A stretch of DNA of 64,000 nucleotides from Mycolicibacterium sp. CR10 (GCF_005222675.1 NZ_STGE01000049.1:1-64000), one strand, 5' to 3'. Shown: positions 52,126 through 60,000, counted from the first letter of the stretch. Notes: generated by a model from the sequence alone, not told the origin. A program made the numbers and translations.

Positions 52126-53256
52126 CTACGTCGTCGCGTTGATGGCGTCGACAGCCTCGGTCAGGCGGGTCTTGAACGCCTCGGGGATCGGGATGTAGCC
52201 GTTCTCCTCGAGTCCGGTCTGGCCGTTCCCGAGCGCCGAGTGCATGAACGCCTTGACCGCGGTCGCCACGTCAGCATCCGGGTACTGCGAGCAGACGATC
52301 TCGTACGCGGCGAGCATGATCGGGTACGAGCCCGGCTCTGTGGGCATGTAGAACGACGTCGTGTCGAGGACCAGGTCGTTGCCCTCGCCCTTGAACTTCA
52401 CACCGTCGATGGCCTTGCCTGCCGTCTCCGTGCTCAACTCGACCGGCTCCGGCCCCGCCGAGGTGATGATCTTGGCGATCGAGAGGTTCTGTGCCTTGGC
52501 GAACGACCACTCGTTGTAGGTGATGGAACCCGGGGTGCTCGCAATGGCTGCCGAGGTGCCCTCGTTACCCTTGGCGCCCTCGCCGATGCCGCCGGCAAAC
52601 GACTTGCCGGCGCCCTTGCCCCACGCCCCGTCGGACGCGGCGTCCAGGTACTTCTGGAAGTTGTCGGTGGTTCCCGACTCGTCGCTGCGGAAGATCACGT
52701 TGATCGGAGTGGCCGGGAGGGTGGCGCCCTCATTCAGTGCCGCGATCTCCGGCGCATCCCACGTCTTGACGGTGCCGTTGAAGATCTTGCCCAACGTCGG
52801 TCCGTCGAGCACCAGGCCGTCGACGCCCTCGAGGTTGTAGGTGATGGCGATCGGCCCGAATACGGCGGGAAGATTCCATGCGTCGCTGCCACCGCAGCGC
52901 TCCTTGGCCTTATCGACCTCACCCTTCTCCGCGTTCAGCGGAGAGTCCGAGCCGCCGAAATCGGTCTGGCCCCCGAGGAACTCCGAGACACCCGCTCCGG
53001 AGCCGCTGGAGGTGTAGTTCAGCGTGAACCCGGGGCAGTCCTTCTCGTAAGCGTTGATGAACCGTGTCATCGCGTTGGCCTGCGCGGACGAGCCACTCGC
53101 CTTCAGCGCTTCCTTACCGCCGCAATCCCCGGCCGGTGCGGAACCCGTGTCACCCGATCCCGAAGATGCGGTGTTGTTGTCACTGCCGCAAGCCGACAGC
53201 AGCAGAGTGCCGGCAGCCAGCAGGCTCACCGCGGCACCAGTTCGTTTGGCCTTCAC
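52126..53256 (-). CDS. pstS: Phosphate-binding lipoprotein
   Basis: 376 aa from GTG 53256 (AAGGAG box). Lipobox LLLSACGSD. Phosphate-binding loops: KASGSSAQANAMTRF, NYTSSGSGAGVSEFLGGQTD, FRSDESGTTDNFQKYL. It captures periplasmic phosphate for PstCA. Its promoter region holds a PHO-box-like direct repeat at 53365-53383 and a TAGGTT -10. Confidence 0.96.
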   Translation of the reverse strand: MKAKRTGAAVSLLAAGTLLLSACGSDNNTASSGSGDTGSAPAGDCGGKEALKASGSSAQANAMTRFINAYEKDCPGFTLNYTSSGSGAGVSEFLGGQTDFGGSDSPLNAEKGEVDKAKERCGGSDAWNLPAVFGPIAITYNLEGVDGLVLDGPTLGKIFNGTVKTWDAPEIAALNEGATLPATPINVIFRSDESGTTDNFQKYLDAASDGAWGKGAGKSFAGGIGEGAKGNEGTSAAIASTPGSITYNEWSFAKAQNLSIAKIITSAGPEPVELSTETAGKAIDGVKFKGEGNDLVLDTTSFYMPTEPGSYPIMLAAYEIVCSQYPDADVATAVKAFMHSALGNGQTGLEENGYIPIPEAFKTRLTEAVDAINATT

Positions 53257-53327
53257 GAAGCTCCTTCAAATACGGGTACGAAGAGAACGCATGTCGCGTC
53301 GAGCAGAACTGTCGCTGCTCGGCTGTG

Positions 53328-53333
53328 AACCTA
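53328..53333 (-). promoter_or_regulatory. -10 box TAGGTT of the pst operon
   Basis: On the minus strand, about 31 bp downstream of the PHO-box-like repeat and 71 bp before the pstS GTG. Confidence 0.45.
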
Positions 53334-53364
53334 AGCGCTGTCGGTGAATCAACGCCCTATGGAT

Positions 53365-53383
53365 GGTGAACGGGAGATGAACC
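53365..53383 (-). promoter_or_regulatory. PHO-box-like direct repeat upstream of pstS
   Basis: On the minus strand GTTCAT and GTTCAC repeat at an 11-nt period (GGTTCATCTCCCGTTCACC). Direct GTTCAC repeats at 11 nt are the typical site of PhoB/PhoP/RegX3-type regulators. It covers the expected -35 position of the pst promoter and lies in the gap shared with the divergent ArsR fusion gene. Confidence 0.65.
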
Positions 53384-53456
53384 GGGAAGGGGGGTGAGGC
53401 GACGATTCCGCAGCAGGGGTTGACGGCGCCCAGATAGCTCCGTATTGGTTGAGTCA

Positions 53457-54134
53457 ATGTCCGTTGAGCAAAATCCCGGCACGGCGGGGCGGGCAGCCGT
53501 CTTCGCCGCGCTCGCCGACCCCGCGCGACTGGCGATCGTCGATCATCTGCTGCTGGCCGACGCCTCTCCCTCCGAACTGCAGGCCGTTCTCGGAGTGCAG
53601 TCGAATCTGCTGTCACACCACCTGGGCGTGCTCAGGAAGGCCGGTGTCGTCGACGCCACCCGCTCCGAGGCCGATGGGCGACGGACCTATCTGAGGCTCA
53701 ACCGCCACGCCCTCGACACGTTGGTGCCGTCGGTCGAACGCCAAGCGCATCGGGTGGTTTTCGTCTGCACCCAGAACTCGGCCCGCAGCCAACTCGCCGC
53801 CGCGATCTGGAACCGGCGGAGTGAGTTGCCCGCCACCTCGGCCGGCACACATCCCGCGGCCCGCATCCACCAGGGCGCGGTGGCCGCTGCCCGTCGCCAC
53901 AAGCTGCACCTTCGCCCACACACCCCGCGCTACCTCGGTGACGTGCTAGCGGCCGACGATCTGGTCATCGCGGTGTGCGACAACGCTCACGAGGAACTGC
54001 CCGCCGAGCTGAACCGCTTGCACTGGTCGGTCGCCGACCCGGCCCGAACCCAGCGCGCCGAGGCCTTTGACGCCGTGGTCGGCGACCTCACCGAACGGAT
54101 CGACCACCTCGCGCCCACACTGAAGTCCGCCTGA
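53457..54134 (+). CDS. ArsR-type HTH fused to low-molecular-weight protein tyrosine phosphatase / arsenate reductase
   Basis: 225 aa from ATG 53457. Residues about 8-90 are a winged helix (ALADPARLAIVDHLLLADAS; SNLLSHHLGVLRKAGVVDAT). Residues about 95-225 are an LMW-PTPase fold with the P-loop FVCTQNSARSQLAAAIW (C-x5-R-S) and a later VCDNAHEEL. The HTH part contains no cysteine, so the classical ArsR arsenite site is absent. Divergent from pstS and 14 bp before arsC. Possibly a phosphate- or arsenate-responsive regulator. Confidence 0.85.
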   Translation: MSVEQNPGTAGRAAVFAALADPARLAIVDHLLLADASPSELQAVLGVQSNLLSHHLGVLRKAGVVDATRSEADGRRTYLRLNRHALDTLVPSVERQAHRVVFVCTQNSARSQLAAAIWNRRSELPATSAGTHPAARIHQGAVAAARRHKLHLRPHTPRYLGDVLAADDLVIAVCDNAHEELPAELNRLHWSVADPARTQRAEAFDAVVGDLTERIDHLAPTLKSA

Positions 54135-54148
54135 CCGAGGAGTACGCC

Positions 54149-54826
54149 ATGACCGACAACCTCGTCCCCGAGGCCAACCTGCACGGGCGACACGACCTGT
54201 CCATCGACCAGCAGCTGGCGCTGAAATCCGCCGGGGCCTACTTGGAGAAGGAGTTCGACGGCAGTCACGACATCGACACGATCGAGCGCTTCCTGCATTC
54301 GTCGTATGACCACTTCGCCGGGCGGGCCAGCGTCCCGAACTTCCTTCCCCTGCTGGCCGAACGCTTTGCCCGGCAACAGCTTCGGGCCTTGGCCAAGGTG
54401 GAGGGCAAGCACCACGACGGAAAGCCGACGGTGTTGTTCCTGTGCACCCACAACGCGGGACGGTCACAGATGGCGATGGGCTTCTTCACCCAGATGGCGG
54501 GCGACGCCGCCGTGGCATGGTCGGGCGGTTCCGAACCGGGCGCGGAGGTGAACCCGGCTGCGGTGGCGGCAATGGCCGAGCGCGGCATCGACATCTCCCG
54601 CGAGTACCCCAAACCCTGGACCGATGAGATCGTGCGGGCCGCCGACGTGATCATCACGATGGGTTGCGGCGACGCCTGCCCGGTGTTCCCCGGCCTGCGC
54701 TACGAGGAATGGAAGCTCGACGACCCGGCGGGCCGCGGCGTCGACGATGTGCGGCCGATCCGCGACGAGATCGAGCGCCGCGTGCGGGCATTGCTCGCGG
54801 AGCTCGACGTCCCTGTCGTTGGCTAA
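54149..54826 (+). CDS. arsC: Arsenate reductase (LMW-PTP type) with N-terminal three-helix domain
   Basis: 225 aa, GAGGAG box before ATG 54149. Residues 1-90 form a helical domain (YLEKEFDGSHDIDTIERFLH), as in corynebacterial arsenate reductases. Catalytic Cys99 is in FLCTHNAGRSQMAMGF, and Cys173 and Cys177 in MGCGDACPVF provide resolving cysteines. It reduces arsenate to arsenite with thiol electrons. No arsenite exporter (ArsB/Acr3) is encoded in the window. The 3' end overlaps mshD by 4 bp. Confidence 0.9.
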   Translation: MTDNLVPEANLHGRHDLSIDQQLALKSAGAYLEKEFDGSHDIDTIERFLHSSYDHFAGRASVPNFLPLLAERFARQQLRALAKVEGKHHDGKPTVLFLCTHNAGRSQMAMGFFTQMAGDAAVAWSGGSEPGAEVNPAAVAAMAERGIDISREYPKPWTDEIVRAADVIITMGCGDACPVFPGLRYEEWKLDDPAGRGVDDVRPIRDEIERRVRALLAELDVPVVG

Positions 54827-55716
54827 ACAGCCGCCGCGTAGGCCGCATCCACGGTAAAGACCTCGAAACCCAGCCGTCGATACGTCTTCACCGCGGCGGC
54901 GTTGTCGGACTCGACATAGAGCATGACGGCCGCGTCTTCGGCCGCGGACAACCGCGCCGCGAGATGTTCCAGGCCGACCATGGTCAGCGCCGCGCCGAGT
55001 CCCCGGCCCTGGGCCGTCGGGTCGACTCCGACGACATACACCTCGCCCAGAGACGCGGAATGCTGTTTCGTCCAATGGAATCCGAGCAGCGCACCGGTCT
55101 GCTCGTCGTAGGCGAGAAACAGACCCGCCGGGTCGAACCACGGCTCCGAGCGGCGCTCGGCGAGATCGGCCTCGGTCCAGCCGCCCTGCTCGGGGTGCCA
55201 GGAGAACGCGGCGTTGTTGACCCGCAGCAGCTCGGCGTCATCCTGCGGTCCGGAGTAGGTGGTCATCCGAACCCCCTCGGCAACCGGAGTCGGGGGCAGA
55301 CCCGCCAGCGGACGCTTCATCTGCAGCAGCTTCCGTACCACCTCGAGACCGAGTGCCGACGCGGTGGCGCGGGCGGGCTCCAGGTTGCCGTGCGCCCAGA
55401 TCCGCGCTCCCGGCCCCGCTTCGCGCAACGCGGTGCCGATCATCGTCGTGCCGATGCCGCGGCGCCGGGCACTGGGATGGACCACCACCTCGGCCATCGC
55501 CGGGGTGTCGGCGGCCGACGGCACCAGGTTCAGATAGCCGCGGATCTCTGCGTCCTCGACGGCCAGGAGATGCCGGGTGCGTTCCTGACCGAGCTCGCGC
55601 AGCACTTGATCACCAACGGGGGCTACGCCATCGATGGATCGTGCCGCGCCGATGAGGTCGCGAATCTGGTGCTGTTCGTCCTCGGTGAGACGCGCGTGCC
55701 AGCTGATCGACATCAT
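54823..55716 (-). CDS. mshD: Mycothiol synthase (acetyltransferase)
   Basis: 297 aa from ATG 55716 (ATG 55713 is adjacent). Two tandem GNAT domains: MAEVVVHPSARRRGIGTTMI in the first, VYVVGVDPTAQGRGLGAALT and SDNAAAVKTYRRLGFEV in the second. It makes the last step of mycothiol synthesis, acetylating Cys-GlcN-Ins. The open frame extends to 55770, but that stretch is a copy of the dispersed GC-rich repeat. Rv0819 orthologue by context. Confidence 0.94.
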   Translation of the reverse strand: MMSISWHARLTEDEQHQIRDLIGAARSIDGVAPVGDQVLRELGQERTRHLLAVEDAEIRGYLNLVPSAADTPAMAEVVVHPSARRRGIGTTMIGTALREAGPGARIWAHGNLEPARATASALGLEVVRKLLQMKRPLAGLPPTPVAEGVRMTTYSGPQDDAELLRVNNAAFSWHPEQGGWTEADLAERRSEPWFDPAGLFLAYDEQTGALLGFHWTKQHSASLGEVYVVGVDPTAQGRGLGAALTMVGLEHLAARLSAAEDAAVMLYVESDNAAAVKTYRRLGFEVFTVDAAYAAAV

Positions 55717-55742
55717 CCCCGGGTCGCTGCGCTCCTGCCCGC
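55717..55742. repeat. Dispersed GC-rich repeat, copy 1
   Basis: On the minus strand GGGCAGGAGCGCAGCGACCC, immediately before the mshD ATG. Other copies are at 45181 (reverse sense to its gene), 60521 and 60557. Confidence 0.7.
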
Positions 55743-55766
55743 TAGTCGTGCCGGATGCCTCAGACG

Positions 55767-56576
55767 TCACTGACTGCGCAGCGCGTCACCCAGCGCCTCG
55801 GGGACGTTGCCGTCGTGCAGCGGGCTGCCACTGTCTTCGTACGGGTCGTCGTCCGGATCGTCCGGAAGCTCCGAGCCTGATGCCGCCGCGCGACCGCGGG
55901 CCGGCCGGACAGCCTTGTACCCGACGTTGCGCACGGTCCCGATCAGCGACTCGTACTCGGTGCCGAGCTTGGCGCGCAGGCGCCGCACGTGCACGTCCAC
56001 GGTGCGGGTGCCGCCGAAGAAGTCGTACCCCCACACCTCCTGAAGCAGCTGGGCCCGCGTGAACACCCGGCCGGCATGCTGCGCCAGGTACTTCAGCAGC
56101 TCGAATTCCTTGTAGGTGAGGTCAAGTGGGCGGCCCCGCAGCCTGGCGGTGTAGGTGCCTTCGTCGATCACGAGTTCGCCCAGGCTGATCTTGCCGAGGT
56201 TCTCCTGATTGGCCACGCCGCCGCGCCGCCCCACCAGGAGCCGCAGCCGGGCATCGATCTCGGCGGGGCCGGTACTGGGCAGCAGGATCTCGTCCAGGCC
56301 CCACTCGACGTTGACGGCGACCAGGCCGCCTTCATTGACGACAGCCACCACCGGAACCGACGACCCGGTCGTCCCCAGTAAGCGACACAGGCCGCGCGCA
56401 GCGGCCAGGTCGGTACGCGCGTCGACGATCGCCACATCCGCGGTGCCTGCCTCGAGCAGTGATGACACTTCGGTCGGCGCGGTGCGCACGTTGTGCGCCA
56501 GCAGCGATAACGAGGGCAGGACCGACTCGGGATGTGGGTCGACCGTCAGTAGCAGTAGATCCAACTGGCCCTCCAA
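55767..56576 (-). CDS. GlnR-type OmpR-family response regulator (Rv0818-like)
   Basis: 269 aa from TTG 56576; TTG 56564 is an alternative. The receiver-like domain (1-120) has TADVAIVDARTD at the phosphorylation-site strand. The winged helix (about 135-230) has RGRPLDLTYKEFELLKYLAQ and the wing segment GTRTVDVHVRRLRAKLG. An acidic tail follows. In mycobacteria this protein regulates nitrogen assimilation genes, acting without a dedicated kinase. Divergent from lmeA, with a 12-bp palindrome between. Confidence 0.88.
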   Translation of the reverse strand: MEGQLDLLLLTVDPHPESVLPSLSLLAHNVRTAPTEVSSLLEAGTADVAIVDARTDLAAARGLCRLLGTTGSSVPVVAVVNEGGLVAVNVEWGLDEILLPSTGPAEIDARLRLLVGRRGGVANQENLGKISLGELVIDEGTYTARLRGRPLDLTYKEFELLKYLAQHAGRVFTRAQLLQEVWGYDFFGGTRTVDVHVRRLRAKLGTEYESLIGTVRNVGYKAVRPARGRAAASGSELPDDPDDDPYEDSGSPLHDGNVPEALGDALRSQ

Positions 56577-56696
56577 CAGCGGTGGAGATCACTTCGCCGG
56601 GACACCGCCGAGACAACCTTGTCGCGCGGTGACTTCCCAGATTCATGCCTGACATATGGCCGTTACCCGGCCGATGGTTCACTAACGATAGCGCGC

Positions 56697-56708
56697 TACC
56701 TGCAGGTA
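56697..56708. promoter_or_regulatory. Perfect palindrome TACCTGCAGGTA
   Basis: It lies 29 bp before the lmeA start in the gap shared with the GlnR-type gene. Candidate operator. Confidence 0.4.
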
Positions 56709-56737
56709 AGCCTCGCCGAACCTGATTTGCTCGCTGC

Positions 56738-57553
56738 GTGGGCAACAATGTCGGGGTGCGCAAGCTCGTGATCGGTGCCCTGGCGACCCTGGCCGCCCTG
56801 GTGGTCGGTGTCGTCGGTACCGACTTCGGAGCAGCCATCTACGCCGAATACCGCCTGGCCAGAAGCGTCCGGACCGCCGCGAACCTGAACTGGGACCCGT
56901 CCGTCGCAATCCTGGGGTTCCCTTTTGTGCCGCAGGCGATGCGTGACCATTACGACGAGGTGGAGATCAAGGCCAGTGGCGTTGATCACGACGTGGTCGG
57001 GCGGGCGTCTCTGGAGGCGACGCTGCATTCGATCGACCTGGCCGAGGCGTCGTGGCTGATCCCACCGGATGCGACGCTCGAGGTGGGCAAGGTGGAGAGC
57101 CGGATCATCATCGATTCCACGCACATCGGGCGGTACATGGGGATACCGGATCTCTTGGTCGAGGCGAGCACCAGAGAGACCAACGACTCGACCGGTGGAA
57201 CCACGGAGTCGGGGATCTCGAGCAACCGCGGGCTGGTCTACACCGGCACCCCGACGAAGGCCGGCTTCGACAAGAAGGTCAGCATCGCGGTGGACCTGTC
57301 CATCGGCGGGCCCGCGTCGACCACGCTGGTGATGTCGGCGACCGGGGTGCTGACCGGACCGGGAACCGCCGACCAGGAGGTTCCCGAGGACAAGCTTCCC
57401 GAGGTGCTGGCGGCGTTCTCCACCAGCCTGCCCGGACAGAAGCTGCCGTTCGGCATCACGCCCACCAGCGAGGGCGCTCGCGGCTCCGATGTGATCATCG
57501 AGGGCATCGCCGAGGGAGTAACGATCCGGCTCGACGAGTTCAGACTGTCATGA
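56738..57553 (+). CDS. lmeA: LmeA-like DUF2993 phospholipid-binding protein
   Basis: 271 aa from GTG 56738; GTG 56756 is also possible. An N-terminal TM/signal anchor (LVIGALATLAALVVGVVGTD) is followed by a DUF2993 lipid-binding fold with EATLHSIDLAEASWLIPPDA and LPFGITPTSEGARGSDVIIE. In mycobacteria LmeA (Rv0817c) is a periplasmic factor needed for lipomannan elongation. It overlaps thiX by 4 bp (ATGA), matching the Rv0817c-Rv0816c order. Confidence 0.85.
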   Translation: MGNNVGVRKLVIGALATLAALVVGVVGTDFGAAIYAEYRLARSVRTAANLNWDPSVAILGFPFVPQAMRDHYDEVEIKASGVDHDVVGRASLEATLHSIDLAEASWLIPPDATLEVGKVESRIIIDSTHIGRYMGIPDLLVEASTRETNDSTGGTTESGISSNRGLVYTGTPTKAGFDKKVSIAVDLSIGGPASTTLVMSATGVLTGPGTADQEVPEDKLPEVLAAFSTSLPGQKLPFGITPTSEGARGSDVIIEGIAEGVTIRLDEFRLS

Positions 57554-57972
57554 GCTCCTCGTGGATCGCCGTGATCGCCGTGCTGATAGGCGCCTTCGGC
57601 CTGGCATTCGTGATCGGCAGGCTGCTGACGCTGCGCGCCGGGCTGGTCAAGGGAGCAGCGGACTATCCCGCCGTCGACCCCAGCGAACTGGGGTTGTCGA
57701 CCACAGGCCCGACCATCCTGCACTTCAGCGCGGCTTGGTGCGGGCCGTGTGCGGGTGTGCGCCGGGTGGTCGGCCAGGTCTGTGCGGATCTGCCCGCTGT
57801 GGCGCACGTGGAAATCGACTTGGACGCCAATCCGGAGGCGGCACGCAAGCTTTCGGTGCTGTCGCTGCCGACGACGCTCATCTTCGATGCCGACGGTCAG
57901 GTGCGTTATCGCGTCTCGGGGGTGCCGACGGCCGCTGACCTGCGGTCGGCCCTTGCACCGCTGTTGGCTTGA
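57550..57972 (+). CDS. thiX: Membrane-anchored thioredoxin-like protein
   Basis: 140 aa from ATG 57550. One N-terminal TM helix (IAVIAVLIGAFGLAFVIGRL), then a thioredoxin fold with the WCGPC site in FSAAWCGPCAGVRR and the cis-Pro region LSLPTTLIFDADG. The fold probably faces the exterior or cytoplasm depending on TM orientation, which cannot be told. Coupled to lmeA and just upstream of the cysteine-related operon. Confidence 0.9.
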   Translation: MSSSWIAVIAVLIGAFGLAFVIGRLLTLRAGLVKGAADYPAVDPSELGLSTTGPTILHFSAAWCGPCAGVRRVVGQVCADLPAVAHVEIDLDANPEAARKLSVLSLPTTLIFDADGQVRYRVSGVPTAADLRSALAPLLA

Positions 57973-57988
57973 TCACCCTTTCATTGGG

Positions 57989-57994
57989 TAAGCT
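57989..57994 (+). promoter_or_regulatory. -10 box TAAGCT (leaderless) of the polycysteine peptide
   Basis: Seven nt before GTG 58002. Confidence 0.65.
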
Positions 57995-58001
57995 GTCCAG
58001 C

Positions 58002-58094
58002 GTGTCAGCCCGCCTCGAGCTCTCGCTCACCAAGCGTCGCGCAGTTGATCTGTGCCGCGTCGCGGGTTGTTGCTGTTGTTGTTGTAGCTGCTGA
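58002..58094 (+). CDS. Leaderless polycysteine leader peptide (cysteine-responsive attenuator)
   Basis: A 30-codon frame from GTG 58002 to TGA 58092-58094. It reads MSARLELSLTKRRAVDLCRV then AGCCCCCCSC: eight cysteines, six of them consecutive, at the very end. The TAAGCT box 7 nt upstream gives a leaderless mRNA. Polycysteine leaderless ORFs of this kind are known in mycobacteria as cysteine-responsive attenuators of sulfur genes. Here it precedes DUF4395-cysA2-sseC2, with 90 bp between its stop and the next start. Confidence 0.9.
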   Translation: MSARLELSLTKRRAVDLCRVAGCCCCCCSC

Positions 58095-58127
58095 GTAGCC
58101 GCGCCGCTTTCGCGCCGCACTCTGCGA

Positions 58128-58148
58128 GCGGCCTTCATGGCCTGCCGC
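58128..58148 (+). promoter_or_regulatory. Hairpin in the attenuator region upstream of DUF4395
   Basis: GCGGCC (58128-58133) can pair with GGCC and CCGC downstream (58139-58148) with a small bulge. It lies between the polycysteine stop and the AGGAG at 58173 of the next gene, so ribosome position on the leader could change its folding. Confidence 0.4.
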
Positions 58149-58184
58149 TTCCAGCCGCCATCTCGAAACAACAGGAGCAGAACC

Positions 58185-58661
58185 ATGTCGAACATCACAG
58201 ATGCCGGTCCGGTCACCGGGGCACCGCCGCAGGTGGATGTGCGCGGACCCCGCTTCGCCGCCTGGGTGACCACGGTTGTTCTGGTCGCCGCGCTGCTGGC
58301 GTCGACGGCAAGCGCCACCGTCGCGGCGGTGATCCTCGGCGTCCAGGCCGTCGTCTTCGCGATCGGCGCCACGCTCGGCCCCCGGCACCATCCGTACGGC
58401 CTGGTGTTCCGCACGCTGGTTGCACCTCGACTCGATCCCGTCACCGAGCGTGAGCCCATCCCGCCGCTGAAGTTCGCCCAGTTGGTCGGCCTCTTGTTCG
58501 CGGTCGTCGGCGCCCTCGGCTTCGCCGGCGGCGTTCCGGTGCTGGGTCTGGTCGCGACAGGCTTCGCACTCGTCGCGGCATTCCTCAACGCAGCCTTCGG
58601 GATCTGCCTCGGCTGCCAGATCTATCCGCTCGTCGCACGGTTTCGCCCGAAGTCCCTTTAG
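58185..58661 (+). CDS. DUF4395 membrane protein
   Basis: 158 aa from ATG 58185 with CAGGAG upstream. Four hydrophobic segments, and a CLGC motif near the C-terminus (GICLGCQIYPLVARF). DUF4395 proteins often neighbour rhodanese and thioredoxin genes, suggesting a sulfur or redox transport role that is unproved. The first gene under the polycysteine leader. Confidence 0.85.
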   Translation: MSNITDAGPVTGAPPQVDVRGPRFAAWVTTVVLVAALLASTASATVAAVILGVQAVVFAIGATLGPRHHPYGLVFRTLVAPRLDPVTEREPIPPLKFAQLVGLLFAVVGALGFAGGVPVLGLVATGFALVAAFLNAAFGICLGCQIYPLVARFRPKSL

Positions 58662-58692
58662 CACCCTCAAAGCAATCGAAAGGATCTCCTAC

Positions 58693-59526
58693 ATGGCACG
58701 CTCCGACGTCCTGGTCACAGCTGACTGGGCCGAGAGCAATCTCGAGGCGCCGAAGACCGTCTTCGTCGAGGTCGACGAGGACACCAGCGCCTACGACACC
58801 GGGCACATCCCCGGCGCGATCAAGCTGGACTGGAAGACCGATCTGCAGGACCAGGTCAAGCGCGACTTCGTCGACGCCGAGCAGTTCTCCAAGCTGCTGT
58901 CTGAGCGCGGCATCGCCAATGACGACACCGTGGTTCTCTACGGCGGCAACAACAACTGGTTCGCCGCGTATGCGTACTGGTACTTCAAGCTGTACGGCCA
59001 CGAAGACGTGAAACTGCTCGACGGTGGCCGTAAGAAGTGGGAGCTCGACGCCCGTCCGCTGTCCACCGAGGCCGTCACCCGGCCCGGAACGAGCTACACG
59101 GCGAAGGACCCCGACAACAGCATCCGGGCATTCCGCGACGAGGCCATCGCCGCGATCGGCGACAAGAACCTCGTCGACGTCCGCTCCCCCGACGAGTTCT
59201 CCGGCAAAATCCTGGCGCCCGCGCATCTGCCGCAGGAGCAGAGCCAGCGCCCCGGCCACATTCCGGGCGCCATCAACGTGCCGTGGAGCAAGGCCGCCAA
59301 CGAGGACGGCACCTTCAAGTCCGACGACGACCTGGCCAAGCTCTATGCCGAGGCCGGCCTGGACGGCGAGAAGGAGACCATCGCGTACTGCCGCATCGGT
59401 GAGCGCTCGTCGCACACCTGGTTCGTGCTGCAGGAACTGCTGGGGCACAAGAACGTCAAGAACTACGACGGCAGTTGGACCGAATACGGCTCCCTGGTGG
59501 GGGCCCCGATCGAGTTGGGAAGTTGA
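58693..59526 (+). CDS. cysA2: Thiosulfate sulfurtransferase (rhodanese), CysA2/SseA type
   Basis: 277 aa with two rhodanese domains. AAGGA precedes ATG 58693. The inactive N-domain has DEDTSAYDTGHIPGAIKLDW; the C-domain has LVDVRSPDEFSG and the active-site Cys233 in AYCRIGERSSHTW. It transfers sulfane sulfur, for example from thiosulfate to cyanide or thiols. Two bp separate it from sseC2, as in Rv0815c-Rv0814c. Confidence 0.93.
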   Translation: MARSDVLVTADWAESNLEAPKTVFVEVDEDTSAYDTGHIPGAIKLDWKTDLQDQVKRDFVDAEQFSKLLSERGIANDDTVVLYGGNNNWFAAYAYWYFKLYGHEDVKLLDGGRKKWELDARPLSTEAVTRPGTSYTAKDPDNSIRAFRDEAIAAIGDKNLVDVRSPDEFSGKILAPAHLPQEQSQRPGHIPGAINVPWSKAANEDGTFKSDDDLAKLYAEAGLDGEKETIAYCRIGERSSHTWFVLQELLGHKNVKNYDGSWTEYGSLVGAPIELGS

Positions 59527-59528
59527 TT

Positions 59529-59831
59529 ATGTGCTCTGCACCGAAACAGGGACTGACGTTGCCCGCGAGCGTCGACCTCGAGAAGGAGACGGTCATCACC
59601 GGCCGTGTCGTCGATGGCTCGGGACAGGCTGTCGGTGGCGCGTTCGTGCGCCTGCTGGACAGCTCTGACGAGTTCACCGCAGAGGTCGTCGCGTCGGCCA
59701 CGGGTGACTTCCGGTTCTTTGCCGCGCCCGGTACCTGGACGCTGCGCGCGCTGTCGCCCGCGGGCAACGGCGACGCCAGCGTGGCGCCCTCCGGCGCCGG
59801 TATCCACGAGGTCGACGTCAAGGTCGCCTGA
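59529..59831 (+). CDS. sseC2: DUF1416 protein SseC
   Basis: 100 aa from ATG 59529. A short Cys-containing start (MCSAPKQGLTL) is followed by a carboxypeptidase-regulatory-like beta sandwich (VITGRVVDGSGQAVGGAFVR; SATGDFRFFAAPGTWTLRAL). Always paired with rhodanese genes in mycobacteria; its role in sulfur metabolism is unproved. Confidence 0.9.
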   Translation: MCSAPKQGLTLPASVDLEKETVITGRVVDGSGQAVGGAFVRLLDSSDEFTAEVVASATGDFRFFAAPGTWTLRALSPAGNGDASVAPSGAGIHEVDVKVA

Positions 59832-59966
59832 CGACGAAGGCGGCGAGGTACGAGCCGGCGAGGAGTCGGGCAATCGGGCCTCGCCTGAGTTCACAAGCAC
59901 GCCACCGGGCGTTGCTCTGATCTTGCTGTGAAAACGCTGCACGATTAGCTGCTGTCGGCGAAAATA

Positions 59967-60000
59967 TGGTGATCCCGCGCTGCTGGGCGCGGGGTCACCA
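59967..60000 (+). promoter_or_regulatory. Strong hairpin before the DUF732 gene
   Basis: TGGTGATCCCGCGC (59967-59980) pairs with GCGCGGGGTCACCA (59987-60000) with one wobble, loop 6 nt, ending 18 bp before ATG 60019. It may terminate the sulfur operon or shape the 5' end of the DUF732 mRNA. Confidence 0.6.
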
